A DNA stretch of 64,000 nt from Cyanomargarita calcarea GSE-NOS-MK-12-04C (GTDB lineage Bacteria; Cyanobacteriota; Cyanobacteriia; Cyanobacteriales; Nostocaceae): contig JAHHGZ010000024.1 in NCBI GenBank assembly GCA_019359595.1, positions 1 to 64,000 of the forward strand, given 5' to 3'. Made by a program: the position numbers and the translations under genes. This document shows positions 8,150 through 17,657 of the stretch, piece by piece. The notes below the pieces were generated by a model. It did no database searches, had not been told where the DNA came from, and saw nothing but the letters and a program-made list of their open reading frames with translations. Every line of letters begins with the position of its first letter. Within the stretch, counting starts at the first letter, position 1.

Positions 8150-9199
8150 ATGCCGGGACACGATATCATCGTTGTCGGAGCATCAGCTGGTGGAGTTGAA
8201 GCACTGACCAATTTAGCAAAAAAGTTACCTAAGGACATCAAAGCCGCAATATTCGTTGTCCTTCATGTTCCATCTCATGGGACGAGTGTTTTACCCCGTA
8301 TATTAACCCGCGCAGGAAATTTGCCAGCGTTACACCCCAGGAATGGCGAAGAAATTGTTCCTGGTAAAATATACATTGCCCCACCGAATTATCACTTACT
8401 CGTACAACCCGGATACATTCATTTGTCGCGGGGTGCAAGAGAAAACAGCCATCGTCCAGCTATTGACCCCCTGTTTAGGAGCGCGGCACGTGCTTACGGA
8501 CGCAGGGTGGTGGCAGTGGTATTGACGGGAGTGTTAGATGATGGGACGGCGGGGCTGATGGCGGTGAAAATCCGGAGTGGTATAGCGGTTGTTCAAGATC
8601 CGGAGGATGCCATGTATGTGGGGATGCCACAAAGCGCGATCGCCAATGTAGATAACATTGACTATATTCTACCACTAGCAGATATTCCAGATATTTTGGT
8701 CAATTTAGCGAATACACCTGTAGAAGGGGAAGCAGAAAATCCTGTATCTGAGGGGATGAAAATCGAAACGGATCTATTGGAATTGGATATGAAAACCTTA
8801 AATCAAGATAATAGGCCAGGTAAGCCCTCAACCTTCGCCTGTCCGTCCTGTGGTGGTACTCTATGGGAACACCAAGAAAGAGATTTGTTACGCTTTCGCT
8901 GCCGTACAGGTCATGCTTTTAGTGCGGAAAGTCTGATGGCAGAGCAATCTGAGGCCCTAGAGGATGCTTTGTGGATTGCGTTGAGAGCGTTGGAGGAAAA
9001 ATCTTCTTTGGCAAATCGGATTGCAAAGCGGATGCGCGATCGCAATCAACTTTTGTCAGCAGAAAAATTGGAAGAAGATGTCCGACATTCAAACGAACGT
9101 GCTGATATTATTCGGCAAGTACTTGCAAGAAACGAAGCCACTATAGAAAATAAAATGAACTTAAGTTCAGGAAACCAAGAAGCAACTGATGATAATTAA
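8150..9199 (+). CDS. cheB: CheB-type protein-glutamate methylesterase with C-terminal zinc-binding tail
   Basis: 349 residues. The CheB catalytic domain is complete: Ser12 in GASAGG, His39 in VVLHVPSHG and Asp131 in TGVLDDGTAG. There is no N-terminal receiver domain, so it is not regulated by phosphorylation like enteric CheB. After about residue 190 a linker leads to a zinc-ribbon-like motif (Cys231, Cys234, Cys251, His255) and a helical tail. AGGAG lies 9 bases before the ATG. The last 11 bases overlap the next cheB, which indicates an operon with the second cheB and cheR. The likely role is demethylation or deamidation of a receptor or of the partner proteins; no receptor gene is nearby. 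Confidence 0.9.
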   Translation: MPGHDIIVVGASAGGVEALTNLAKKLPKDIKAAIFVVLHVPSHGTSVLPRILTRAGNLPALHPRNGEEIVPGKIYIAPPNYHLLVQPGYIHLSRGARENSHRPAIDPLFRSAARAYGRRVVAVVLTGVLDDGTAGLMAVKIRSGIAVVQDPEDAMYVGMPQSAIANVDNIDYILPLADIPDILVNLANTPVEGEAENPVSEGMKIETDLLELDMKTLNQDNRPGKPSTFACPSCGGTLWEHQERDLLRFRCRTGHAFSAESLMAEQSEALEDALWIALRALEEKSSLANRIAKRMRDRNQLLSAEKLEEDVRHSNERADIIRQVLARNEATIENKMNLSSGNQEATDDN

Positions 9200-9761
9200 C
9201 TACTACATAGTAGTGTTGACAGCATCTGCCGGTGGACTGAAAGCTTTAAGTGAGATTTTGTCAAACTTGCCCAAGGACTTTCCAGCACCGATTGCTGTGG
9301 TGCAACATCTCAGTCCAGATTATCCGAGTTTGTTAGCAGAAATTCTCAGTCGGCGCACTCCCTTATTAGTCAAACAAGCAGAGGCAGGGGAGTTATTGCG
9401 TCCAGGTACAGTTTACATTGCTCCGCCCAACCAGCACTTGTTAGTTAATCCAGATGGTAGCCTGGAATTGTCAAATACTGAAAAAGTTCGCCATGTCCGT
9501 CCCGCTGCTGATGTATTATTTCAGTCGGTAGCGGATAGTTTTCAAGAAAAAGCGATCGCGGTAGTTTTAACAGGGATGGATGGAGATGGTGCAATGGGAA
9601 TACAAGCAATCAAAAAAATGGGCGGGATGGTAATTGCACAAGATGAAGCAACTTCACAATTTTTCAGTATGCCGAATGCTGCCATTAAGACTGGAGATGT
9701 AGATTTTATTTTACCTCTAGATGCGATCGCCTCTACATTATTAAATTTAGTTAATAGATAG
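9189..9761 (+). CDS. cheB: CheB-type methylesterase, catalytic domain only
   Basis: 190 residues, a bare CheB catalytic domain. The triad is Ser13 (TASAGG), His40 (VVQHLSPDY) and Asp133 (TGMDGDGAMG). The start overlaps the preceding cheB by 11 bases. It resembles that gene across the whole catalytic domain but lacks both receiver and zinc tail. Two adjacent CheB domains followed by a CheR-PAS protein is a known cyanobacterial arrangement for signalling outside classical chemotaxis. Confidence 0.9.
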   Translation: MIINYYIVVLTASAGGLKALSEILSNLPKDFPAPIAVVQHLSPDYPSLLAEILSRRTPLLVKQAEAGELLRPGTVYIAPPNQHLLVNPDGSLELSNTEKVRHVRPAADVLFQSVADSFQEKAIAVVLTGMDGDGAMGIQAIKKMGGMVIAQDEATSQFFSMPNAAIKTGDVDFILPLDAIASTLLNLVNR

Positions 9762-9821
9762 TTGTTGGTAGTTGGGTAAAGGCAATGCCCGATTCGCAAT
9801 CTTTTTCATATTTTAAGTTTT

Positions 9822-11678
9822 ATGAATAACACAGAATCAAGCCCCGAATTAGAAACCCTTTTACAATACATCAAACGTAACCGTGGTTTTGATTTTGGAG
9901 GTTACAAGCGTGCTAGTTTAAGTCGCCGGATTTCCAAGCGGATGCAAGTAGTTGGTGTTGAAAATTACGCAGATTATCTCGATTATCTAGAGGTACATCC
10001 CAATGAGTTCATTGATTTGTTCAACACAATTTTAATCAACGTTACCGCCTTCTTCCGGGAGCCGCAAGCTTGGGAATACATCGCTAATGAAGTTATTCCT
10101 AAAATCGTCGCAAGTAGACGCACCAATAAACCAATTCGGGTATGGAGTGCTGGATGTGCATCGGGTGAGGAAACTTATACATTGGCAATGTTACTCGCGG
10201 AAGCTGTTGGTGTAGAACAGTACGCAACCCGAGTTAAAATATTTGCTACAGATTTGGATGCAGATGCACTTAATTATTCCCGTCATGCAAGTTACAGCAT
10301 TAAAGATGTTCAAGGCATTCCCCCAGAACTGCTAGATAAGTATTTTGAACCAGTTAACGGTCGTTACGTGTTTCAAAAAGAACTGCGGCGCTGCGTGATT
10401 TTCGGTCACCATGATTTAGTTCAGGATGCGCCAATTTCTAGAATTGACTTGCTGGTGTGTCGCAACACCTTGATGTATTTCAACACGGAAGCCCAATCCA
10501 AAGTCCTCGATCGCTTTCACTTTGCGCTGAATGATGGCGGCTTTTTGTTTCTAGGTAAAGCAGAAATGTTATTTACCCGCAACCATTCTTTTACCCCTGT
10601 AGATTTACGGCGACGGGTATTTACCAAGGTTTCAAATGGCAATTTGCGCGATATGCTTTTGGGCATGGCTAGTTCTAGCAACCGACAAAGCACCCCAGAA
10701 ATGGTAGACCAAATTCGGATTCATGAGGCAGCATTTGAAATCGATCCGGTTGCTCAATTGGTAGTGGATTTAAATAATGCTGTCTTGCTTGCCAACTCCC
10801 AAGCCCGACATTTATTTCATCTCAATCTTAGGGATTTGGGTCGTCCCTTGCAAGATTTAGAGCTTTCTTATAAACCCGTAGAATTGCGATCGCTATTATC
10901 GCAGGTTCGCACAAGTCGTCGCGCTATGACATTAAAAGATATTGAATTTCCTACCCCAGAAAGGGAAATGCGATATATGGACGTACAACTCGCACCGTTG
11001 TTGGATGAAAACAGCGATGATTTGCTGGGTATAAAAATTATCTTCACTGACGTTACCCGTTTTAAGCAACTCCAAAACGAGTTATTACACTCCAATCAGG
11101 AGTTAGAAACAGCTTATGAGGAACTCCAATCTACTAATGAAGAGTTAGAAACAACTAACGAAGAACTTCAATCTACTGTAGAGGAACTAGAAACAACTAA
11201 CGAAGAACTCCAGTCTACTAATGAAGAACTGGAGACAATGAACGAAGAACTCCAATCTACTAATGAAGAATTGCAAACTATTAATGAAGAAGTTCGGCAC
11301 CGTAGCGAAGAACTTAACCGTGTTAACGGCTTTTTAGAGTCCATCCTCACCAGTCTCCAGGCTGGGGTGGTGGTTCTCAGTTCAGAATTGGAAATCTTGA
11401 TTTGGAACCGCAGGTCTGAAGATTTATGGGGTTTGCGTAGTGACGAAGTTCTTTTACGTCACTTCATGAGTTTAGATATTGGTTTACCCCTAGAGCCACT
11501 CAAACAGCCTATCCGGGCAATTCTCAACGGTGAATCAGCAAATCATGAACTTTTGTTAACCGCTCGGAACCGTCGGGGTAAAACGATTCAGTGTCAAGTC
11601 ATTTTTACCCCACTCATCCCCATTGGTTCTGATATCCAAGGAGTAATTTTATTAATGGAGGAGCAGGAGGGGGGTTAA
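9822..11678 (+). CDS. cheR: CheR-type methyltransferase fused to coiled coil and PAS domain
   Basis: 618 residues. A CheR N-terminal helical domain (about 10-80, with NVTAFFREPQ) is followed by the SAM-binding methyltransferase domain (VWSAGCASGEETYTLAML at about 107-124; LLVCRNTLMYF later). Next come a PAS-like segment (about 300-405), a long coiled coil at about 415-500 made of EELQSTN/EELETTN heptads, and a C-terminal PAS domain (about 503-618). The coiled-coil DNA is itself a run of near-identical 21-base units. It lies downstream of the two cheB genes, 60 bases apart. The original downstream partner is probably the kinase at 13458, now separated by an insertion sequence. Confidence 0.9.
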   Translation: MNNTESSPELETLLQYIKRNRGFDFGGYKRASLSRRISKRMQVVGVENYADYLDYLEVHPNEFIDLFNTILINVTAFFREPQAWEYIANEVIPKIVASRRTNKPIRVWSAGCASGEETYTLAMLLAEAVGVEQYATRVKIFATDLDADALNYSRHASYSIKDVQGIPPELLDKYFEPVNGRYVFQKELRRCVIFGHHDLVQDAPISRIDLLVCRNTLMYFNTEAQSKVLDRFHFALNDGGFLFLGKAEMLFTRNHSFTPVDLRRRVFTKVSNGNLRDMLLGMASSSNRQSTPEMVDQIRIHEAAFEIDPVAQLVVDLNNAVLLANSQARHLFHLNLRDLGRPLQDLELSYKPVELRSLLSQVRTSRRAMTLKDIEFPTPEREMRYMDVQLAPLLDENSDDLLGIKIIFTDVTRFKQLQNELLHSNQELETAYEELQSTNEELETTNEELQSTVEELETTNEELQSTNEELETMNEELQSTNEELQTINEEVRHRSEELNRVNGFLESILTSLQAGVVVLSSELEILIWNRRSEDLWGLRSDEVLLRHFMSLDIGLPLEPLKQPIRAILNGESANHELLLTARNRRGKTIQCQVIFTPLIPIGSDIQGVILLMEEQEGG

Positions 11679-11793
11679 GAGTTAGGAGTTAGGAGTTAGG
11701 AGTTAGGAGTTAGGAGTTAGGAGTTAGGAGTTAGGAGTTAGGAGTTAGGAGTTAGGAGTTAGGAGTTAGGAGTTAGGAGTTGGGAGTTGGGTT
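11676..11793 (+). repeat. Heptanucleotide tandem array (AGTTAGG)n
   Basis: About 16 head-to-tail copies of a 7-bp unit AGTTAGG, with GTTGGGA variants at the right end. It begins immediately after the cheR stop codon. The reverse-complement unit makes up the arrays at 13316 and 14821. Confidence 0.95.
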
Positions 11794-11819
11794 AGACGCA
11801 CTACTATACGTATCAAACA

Positions 11820-13126
11820 CAGGACTTACGCAAGTGTCACAGGCGATCGCGTCAAAAGAGCTAGACCAAAAACATGGGAAGGAGGGGACGTTTCAATTGT
11901 TGAATGAGATAATTTGAGAGTAATCCGTACTTTAATTGATAAATAGTTTGACCTGTTTTATACGCTAAGTCTTTAAGCCTAAGCCAGACCAACATGCAAG
12001 CGCCAATATGATTTCTCTGGATACGAGCTTTGCGGCACTGACAAGATTCAATGCCAGTTAATTGTTTTAATTCTCTGTGAAACTCTTCAATTTTCCAACG
12101 AATGCTACACACCTGTTGTACAACATCCGTAGAATCTTGAGGTAAATCATTGGTGACTATGAATTCCGTTTTGTCGGTAGAGACAATTACCCGGAACAGT
12201 TTCACTTTTTTATCCTTAGAAAAACTTTTTATCTTAATAATCTTACCTTTGTCAAGTTCTGTTTGACTCCAGTTTAGAGCTTCAATGGCTTGGTAATTTT
12301 TTTGACCTGCTGTATCGTCTACCAGACGATTTCTCTTTAAAGGGCAATAATAATACTTATCCAAATTATCAATATATTGCATCACTTTTGTGGTCGCATA
12401 CCAACTGTCCATCAAAACTGTGCTGAAAGGCAACATCTTATGATAGACAAGAGCTTGAAGCATCTCAATTACATGGTCTAATTTACTTTTTCCGTCTCCA
12501 TCTGGGTCATAAATGCGGTAATCAATTACCCAAAAATGACCAGTTTCTGGATTGACATAAACACAATTAACTAATCCAATACCCCTGAGAACACGGTGTT
12601 CGTTTCCACTATATTGTCTCCGGACTAATTCAATTTCCTGACTATACCTTTTATCTAAAACTGTGTCATCAAAAATGATATAAGCTTTTTCGTTAATTTG
12701 AATTATTTCTTTAATATTATCCCAAAGTAATCGAGGAGTTAACTTTTCTTTTCTCAAATAACTGTTAATTTTATCATGACTAATAGTTTCTAAATGGTCG
12801 GCCAAATTTGTCAGAGTGTAATTAATTTGACTGCTAATTAAATATTGGCAGTAGTCTAGTTTAGTAAATTTCATAATTTTAATTAATCATTTGACTCATT
12901 TAACCACACCGATGGATGCTCAAATGATGATCATTGTCAGAAATACCCAAAGTTATTTTCTCCTATGTGGGGTCTCTAATACTCCACTACGCGTGAGCGA
13001 TCGCCTGCGCTTGAGATACCCCATTCATTACCTCATATCCCTCACACGGAAACCACTACGCTACTGCTAGCCACCATTTCATACCCTTTCCCATTTGCTT
13101 TGGTTGTGACAGTTGCGTAAGTCCTG
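11820..13126 (-). mobile_element. Complete insertion sequence, 1307 bp, with 5-bp target duplication
   Basis: The left end CAGGACTTACGCAA and right end TTGCGTAAGTCCTG are perfect 14-bp inverted repeats. After one mismatch, a further TGTCACA/TGTGACA pairs. The element is flanked by the direct repeat AAACA (11815-11819 and 13127-13131). It carries one transposase gene on the minus strand and about 230 bp of non-coding DNA upstream of it (12875-13104). The intact gene, ends and duplication suggest a recent insertion. Confidence 0.93.
11861..12874 (-). CDS. DDE transposase of the insertion sequence (IS4/IS701-like)
   Basis: 337 residues. Acidic residues in YIIFDDTVLDK and LMDSWYATTK, and the conserved C-terminal block IRWKIEEFHRELKQLTGIE, give the D-D-E pattern with the YREK-like signature of the IS4 superfamily. 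The frame is intact from start to stop. The 5-bp target duplication is shorter than for classical IS4, so the exact IS family is left open. Confidence 0.85.
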   Translation of the reverse strand: MKFTKLDYCQYLISSQINYTLTNLADHLETISHDKINSYLRKEKLTPRLLWDNIKEIIQINEKAYIIFDDTVLDKRYSQEIELVRRQYSGNEHRVLRGIGLVNCVYVNPETGHFWVIDYRIYDPDGDGKSKLDHVIEMLQALVYHKMLPFSTVLMDSWYATTKVMQYIDNLDKYYYCPLKRNRLVDDTAGQKNYQAIEALNWSQTELDKGKIIKIKSFSKDKKVKLFRVIVSTDKTEFIVTNDLPQDSTDVVQQVCSIRWKIEEFHRELKQLTGIESCQCRKARIQRNHIGACMLVWLRLKDLAYKTGQTIYQLKYGLLSNYLIQQLKRPLLPMFLV

Positions 13127-13146
13127 AAACAGTAATTGCAATTTAT

Positions 13147-13265
13147 AGAGTGACTAATTAGACACCTAATTAGATTTTCTAATAGTCCTCTACCCTACGG
13201 GAATGCCAAGGGCGAAAAGAGGACTTTGGCTATGAGAAAGGGATTTGAAATCCCTAGCGGATAGC
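13147..13265 (+). repeat. Dispersed repeat, copy B (inverted relative to 7607-7677)
   Basis: Carries the blocks AGAGTGACTAATT, AGGACTTTGGCTATGA and AGGGATTTG also found, reverse-complemented, at 7607-7677. About 50 bases are inserted after the first block, and part of that insert can pair AGTCCTCT with AGAGGACT. It fills the gap between the IS and the kinase gene. Confidence 0.65.
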
Positions 13266-13315
13266 AGCGCAGTCGGAGAATCGATAAATATTTAGTTATT
13301 TTTCTGTTGAAGATA

Positions 13316-13433
13316 CTCCCAACTTCTCCCTCCCAACTCCTAACTCCCAACTCCTAACTCCCAACTCTTAACTCCCAACTCTTAACTCCTCACTGCCAAC
13401 TCCTAACTCCTCCCTCCTAACTTCTAACTTCTT
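13316..13433 (-). repeat. Heptanucleotide tandem array (CTAACTC/CCAACTC)n
   Basis: About 16 imperfect 7-bp units, the reverse complement of the array at 11676. It lies directly upstream of the histidine kinase start, so the kinase promoter or leader is built on repeat DNA or lies further upstream. Confidence 0.93.
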
Positions 13434-13457
13434 ACCAATAACCATAGATAGACGCTA

Positions 13458-14822
13458 GTGGCTAGCAACACTAGTAAAGTTATAGATAAAGGTGAGGGGA
13501 GATTTATAAATGTGGACAAGTTTAGTCGGCAAGTAGAGGCAGTAAAACAGCGAACAGAAACGCTAACCCGACAAGTTAGTCAATCCCGTGGGCAACAACC
13601 AAATTTGTTGTCTGAGGCTTTTGAGGAACTCAACACCGCTTTGGAAGAATTGCAAGTGGCTGAGGAAGAGTTGCGGGCACAGAATGAGGAGTTGGCTGTT
13701 GCTCACAATTTGATAGAATGTGAACGCCTGCGCTATCAGGAATTGTTTGAGTTTGCACCGGATGGCTATTTAGTTACCGATACTAACGGGAATATTCAAG
13801 AAGCCAACCGCGTTGCCACGATTATGCTTAACATTCCCAAACACTTTCTCCAAGGCAAACCCTTAGTTAACTTTATCCCAGAAGAAGACCGCCGCGTCTT
13901 TCGTTCACAATTGCTGCGTTTGCAGGAAATAGATCGCATCCCAGATTGGGAAATCGATATGCAACCACGCAAGAGGATGAAATTTCATGCCAGCCTCAGT
14001 GTAATGGCGGTGTACGATCATCAACAGAATTCCGTCGGCTGGCGCTGGCTGCTAAGGGATATCACCGCTCGCAAGCAAGCAGAGGAACAGTTACGCTTGA
14101 TGCAACTGCAAAATTTGCAACTACAAGAAACTTCGCGGGTGAAGTCGCATTTCTTGGCGCTGATGTCCCACGAACTGCGCACCCCAATGAATGCAATTCT
14201 AGGATTTGCTCAAATACTTTCGCGTCAACCCTGCCATCAAGTATCGTCTCAGTCAAAAACGATGGTGGAGCGCATCATCAACAATGGCAAAAACTTATTA
14301 ACGTTAATTGAAGATATACTTGATTTCTCCCGGCTAGAGGCGGGTAAGTTAAATATAACACCGGAGGAATTTAACTTAGAGGAATTAGTAACCGCAACTA
14401 CAGAAGACTTGCGTTCCTTAGCCCAGCAAAAACACTTATTTTTTGATGTTCATATAGAATTAGAGAATCCTATAATAATTAACGATCGCGATCGCATCCG
14501 CCAAATTTTAGTTAACCTAATTTCTAATGCCATCAAGTTTACTGATATTGGCAGTCTCACTGTCAAAGTCCAGGAAGTCGATCAAGACCGAATTGCGGTG
14601 ATCGTCAGCGATACTGGAATTGGCATCGCTGAAACTGATTTAAAAAACATTTTCAAAGAATTTCGCCAAGTGAACGAATCCATCACCCGCAAATATGGTG
14701 GTACAGGTTTAGGATTAGCCATAGTAGACCAGTTGCTTGGATTAATGAAAGGAACCATCAGCGTCAAGAGCGAAATCGGTTGCGGTTCGACATTCCGCGT
14801 AGAATTGCCAAGAAAGTGCTAA
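13458..14822 (+). CDS. PAS-domain hybrid-less histidine kinase
   Basis: 454 residues, GTG start; no ATG alternative precedes the conserved region. A coiled coil occupies about 20-85 (EELNTALEELQVAEEELRAQ), a PAS domain about 90-205, and HisKA has His238 in SHELRTPMN. The HATPase carries its N-box (LVNLISNAIKFT), G1 (VSDTGIGI) and G2 (YGGTGLGLAIV). There are no transmembrane segments and no receiver domain. The coiled coil resembles that of the upstream CheR-PAS protein. This suggests that cheB-cheB-cheR-kinase was one signalling unit before the IS inserted at 11820. No ribosome-binding site is evident. The cognate response regulator is not in the window. Confidence 0.9.
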   Translation: MASNTSKVIDKGEGRFINVDKFSRQVEAVKQRTETLTRQVSQSRGQQPNLLSEAFEELNTALEELQVAEEELRAQNEELAVAHNLIECERLRYQELFEFAPDGYLVTDTNGNIQEANRVATIMLNIPKHFLQGKPLVNFIPEEDRRVFRSQLLRLQEIDRIPDWEIDMQPRKRMKFHASLSVMAVYDHQQNSVGWRWLLRDITARKQAEEQLRLMQLQNLQLQETSRVKSHFLALMSHELRTPMNAILGFAQILSRQPCHQVSSQSKTMVERIINNGKNLLTLIEDILDFSRLEAGKLNITPEEFNLEELVTATTEDLRSLAQQKHLFFDVHIELENPIIINDRDRIRQILVNLISNAIKFTDIGSLTVKVQEVDQDRIAVIVSDTGIGIAETDLKNIFKEFRQVNESITRKYGGTGLGLAIVDQLLGLMKGTISVKSEIGCGSTFRVELPRKC

Positions 14823-14908
14823 CTCCTAACTCCCAATCCCCAACTCCTAACTCCTAACTCCTAACTCCTAACTCCTAACTCCCAACTCCTAACTCCAAAC
14901 TCCTAACT
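14821..14908 (-). repeat. Heptanucleotide tandem array (CTAACTC)n between kinase and rsmH
   Basis: About 12 units of CTAACTC/CCAACTC filling the whole space between the convergent kinase and rsmH stop codons, and running up to the rsmH stop. The unit is the same as in the arrays at 11676 and 13316. Confidence 0.93.
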
Positions 14909-15802
14909 CTCCCTCCTCTCGGCAATTCTCAACTTCGCCGAACGCGATCGCACATTGCCAGCAATTTCTTCTTCTGATGCAACAATTGGCTTTTTTGTCA
15001 ATACTTTTAACAAACTGGATTCTCGCAAAGTATGTTTGACTATGCGGTCTTCCAAACTGTGGAAGCTGATAATCGCAATTTTGCCACCTGGAACAAGGGC
15101 TATTGGAGAAGAAGCAAGGAAGGTTTCCAAAACGCCTAATTCATCGTTGACGACAATTCTGAGGGCTTGAAAAACGCGGGTAGCTGGGTGAATTCTGCCG
15201 TAGCGGTATTGACGGGGGACACAAGAGGCGATCGCTTCTGCCAATTGTGTGGTTGTTTGAAATGGGCGTTTCTCAACAATCCGTCTAGCAATGCGTCGGG
15301 AAAGGCGTTCCTCACCGTATTTAAAGAAAATATCAGCTAATTCCTTCTCATCCCAATCGTTAATAATATCAGCCGCAGTTAACGATTGTCGCCGATCCAT
15401 CCGCATATCCAAACTCGCTGGATTGCGAAAACTAAAACCCCGATCCGCTGTATCCAAATGATGGGAACTGACACCCAGATCGGCGAGAATCCCATCGTAG
15501 GTATTTGGTGTAAACTCGTAAGAAGCAAAGTTTGTAGAGATAAAAGTTACTTTGTCACCATACTCACTCAACTCTTTCTTTGCTGCCACCAAAGCATCCT
15601 CATCCTGGTCAATAGCCGTAACTCGCACATCCGCAGCAGCAGCCAATATTAACCGACTGTGACCCCCACCGCCTACTGTAGCATCAAGATAATGTCCACC
15701 CGGACGAATCGTTAGACCTGCAACAACTTCTTGAGGTAAAACAGGGATGTGAGAAAATATCGGTTCTTCGATATCTAGCGGTTTTGCAGAATCAGAATTC
15801 AT
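14903..15802 (-). CDS. rsmH: 16S rRNA (cytosine-1402-N4)-methyltransferase RsmH
   Basis: 299 residues, the normal length. The [10 protein letters not shown] opening and the SAM-binding motif [10 protein letters not shown] near 40-50 are diagnostic. [13 protein letters not shown] and [16 protein letters not shown] follow, and [14 protein letters not shown] and the [12 protein letters not shown] ending complete the family signature. It N4-methylates C1402 in the ribosomal P site. In cyanobacteria it commonly sits beside ndhH, as here, where the two genes diverge. Confidence 0.96.
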   Translation of the reverse strand: MNSDSAKPLDIEEPIFSHIPVLPQEVVAGLTIRPGGHYLDATVGGGGHSRLILAAAADVRVTAIDQDEDALVAAKKELSEYGDKVTFISTNFASYEFTPNTYDGILADLGVSSHHLDTADRGFSFRNPASLDMRMDRRQSLTAADIINDWDEKELADIFFKYGEERLSRRIARRIVEKRPFQTTTQLAEAIASCVPRQYRYGRIHPATRVFQALRIVVNDELGVLETFLASSPIALVPGGKIAIISFHSLEDRIVKHTLRESSLLKVLTKKPIVASEEEIAGNVRSRSAKLRIAERRES

Positions 15803-15804
15803 GT

Positions 15805-15948
15805 TTAGTCAGCGCAAAAATATGCAGGCAGAAACCCGACTTCGTGAAAGTTGTCGGGTTTTTTGTATCTTAAGCTATGAGGTTGTTTGCTTTTCAAAAT
15901 TTCTAATTTCTGAATAAGTGCATTAAATTGCTCTTGACTTAAAGTCAT
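15805..15948 (-). pseudogene. Possible N-terminal remnant of an M48-type peptidase gene
   Basis: A 47-codon frame starting MTLSQEQFNALIQKLEILK, which resembles the first 20 residues of cyanobacterial M48-family membrane peptidases. It then runs into the hairpin at 15831-15864 and stops 3 bases before the rsmH start. No peptidase domain follows. It could equally be a chance frame. Confidence 0.25.
15831..15864 (+). terminator. Hairpin with T-tract upstream of rsmH
   Basis: AACCCGAC (15833-15840) pairs with GTCGGGTT (15853-15860), followed by six T. It belongs to the same CCGACTT-type hairpin family as 4922 and 17624. Its orientation suits a transcript on the + strand, yet no + gene ends here, so it may be a leftover or act as a barrier upstream of rsmH. 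Confidence 0.6.
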
Positions 15949-16376
15949 ATGTATGCGGCAAAAGTAAGGCAACTGATGCACTAGTACAACACAGAAGAAA
16001 GTAAAAAGTAAAAAGTAAAAGAAAGAAATATGATTTTATAAGCTCTTCAGGCATTTTAGATGGTAGCTTTATTTAAGCTGCTGTGTACTAGTGTTCCACA
16101 CATTAATTTCGCTCTTGCCCCCTGCCCCTTGCTCCCTGCCCCCAAAAAAAGTTCGTAGCTCAATCCCCCTTATTCCAAGCTCCATATAATAATTGAAGAA
16201 GTGCAACAAAAATCAACAAGGCAATTTGCTTTATTTGGGCAACCAAAGCAGGCGATCGCCCTACTCCACCCCTCTATGAAAGATAAATAGCTGTAAAGGT
16301 GAACGATATGCCTCTTGTTAGGCATCTGCGCTCTTGGTAGGTTTCAAATTTTTACAAACGGGAGAACACTAAATCT
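15949..16376. other. Intergenic region upstream of ndhH
   Basis: No gene seen. It holds a short heptamer run (GTAAAAA, about 15999-16020), a CCCTGCCCC-rich stretch near 16120-16140 and the ndhH promoter/leader. GGGAGAA lies 12 bases before the ndhH ATG. Confidence 0.6.
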
Positions 16377-17561
16377 ATGGCAAGAATAGAAACCCGCACT
16401 GAACCAATGGTGCTGAACATGGGACCTCACCATCCCTCAATGCACGGGGTTATGCGGTTAATTGTCACCTTAGATGGCGAGGATGTAATTGATTGCGAAC
16501 CGGTAATTGGTTACCTGCACCGGGGAATGGAAAAAATTGCGGAAAACCGGACGACGATTATGTACGTCCCCTACGTAAGTCGGTGGGATTACGCAGCCGG
16601 GATGTTCAATGAAGCCGTCACCGTTAATGCTCCCGAAAAGTTAGCAGGTATTGTTGTTCCCAAACGCGCCAGCTACATTCGCGTCATCATGTTGGAGTTG
16701 AACCGCATCGCCAACCATTTGCTGTGGTTCGGTCCCTTCCTGGCAGACGTAGGCGCTCAAACTCCCTTTTTCTACCAGTTCCGCGAACGTGAGATGATTT
16801 ACGATTTGTGGGAAGCTGCGACAGGTTACCGGATGGTGAATAATAACTACTTCCGCGTCGGTGGGGTCGCAGCTGATTTACCCTACGGCTGGGTAGATAA
16901 ATGTTTGGATTTCATCGACTATTTTATACCGAAAGTTGATGAATATGAGCGCCTAGTCACAGATAACCCCATCTTCCGCCGTCGGATTGAAGGAATTGGC
17001 ACCATTACCCGCTCTGAAGCGATTAACTGGGGACTTTCCGGACCAATGTTACGCGCTTCTGGCGTTCAGTGGGATTTGCGCAAAGTAGACCACTACGAAT
17101 GTTACGATGATTTTGACTGGGATGTACATTGGGAAACCGCTGGTGACTGCTTCGCCCGCTATGTGGTGCGGATGCGAGAAATGCGCGAATCAGTGAAGAT
17201 TATCAGACAAGCCATCCAAGGACTTCCCGGCGGCCCTTATGAAAATCTCGAAGCCAAGCGTATCGCTGCAGGGAAAAAATCTGAGTGGGACGAATATGAT
17301 TATCAGTACATTGGTAAGAAAGTTTCTCCCAGTTTTAAGATTCCTAAAGGTGAAATTTACTCACGTGTAGAAAGCGGTAAAGGCGAATTAGGAATTTATC
17401 TAGTTGGTGATGATAACGTCTTTCCTTGGCGGTGGAAAATTCGCGCTGCTGATTTCAACAATGTCCAAATTCTCCCTCATTTACTGCGTGGAATGAAGGT
17501 AGCAGATGTTGTGGTAATTCTCGGTAGTATTGACATCATCATGGGTTCGGTAGATAGATAG
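16377..17561 (+). CDS. ndhH: NAD(P)H-quinone oxidoreductase subunit H (NDH-1, 49-kDa type)
   Basis: 394 residues, full length. Typical motifs: [15 protein letters not shown] at 11-25, [14 protein letters not shown] near 46-59, [13 protein letters not shown], and the C-terminal DIIMGSVDR with the usual Asp-Arg end. It is a peripheral-arm subunit of the thylakoid NDH-1 complex lining the quinone site, used in respiration and cyclic electron flow. A terminator follows. Arg49 in the LHRG motif corresponds in position to the arginine region methylated by NDUFAF7 in mitochondrial NDUFS2. An NDUFAF7-like gene lies 1 kb downstream. Confidence 0.98.
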   Translation: MARIETRTEPMVLNMGPHHPSMHGVMRLIVTLDGEDVIDCEPVIGYLHRGMEKIAENRTTIMYVPYVSRWDYAAGMFNEAVTVNAPEKLAGIVVPKRASYIRVIMLELNRIANHLLWFGPFLADVGAQTPFFYQFREREMIYDLWEAATGYRMVNNNYFRVGGVAADLPYGWVDKCLDFIDYFIPKVDEYERLVTDNPIFRRRIEGIGTITRSEAINWGLSGPMLRASGVQWDLRKVDHYECYDDFDWDVHWETAGDCFARYVVRMREMRESVKIIRQAIQGLPGGPYENLEAKRIAAGKKSEWDEYDYQYIGKKVSPSFKIPKGEIYSRVESGKGELGIYLVGDDNVFPWRWKIRAADFNNVQILPHLLRGMKVADVVVILGSIDIIMGSVDR

Positions 17562-17623
17562 GAAATATCTGTCCTATGTGTTTTGAAAAATCAGTGGTTG
17601 CACTAAAGATGTAATTACTATCT

Positions 17624-17657
17624 AGATTCCCGACTTCGTAAAAGTTGTCGGGAATCT
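17624..17657 (+). terminator. Terminator after ndhH
   Basis: AGATTCCCGAC (17624-17634) pairs perfectly with GTCGGGAATCT (17647-17657), followed by TATTTTTC. It is a strong Rho-independent terminator 60 bases past the ndhH stop. Confidence 0.88.

Noticed and set aside
11676-11793. Possible CRISPR-like array
   Set aside because: The 7-bp units are contiguous with no spacers, so it is a simple tandem repeat; the same holds for 13316, 14821 and 36332.
12875-13104. Possible passenger gene in the IS
   Set aside because: No open frame with a start site; treated as the non-coding upstream part of the transposase gene.
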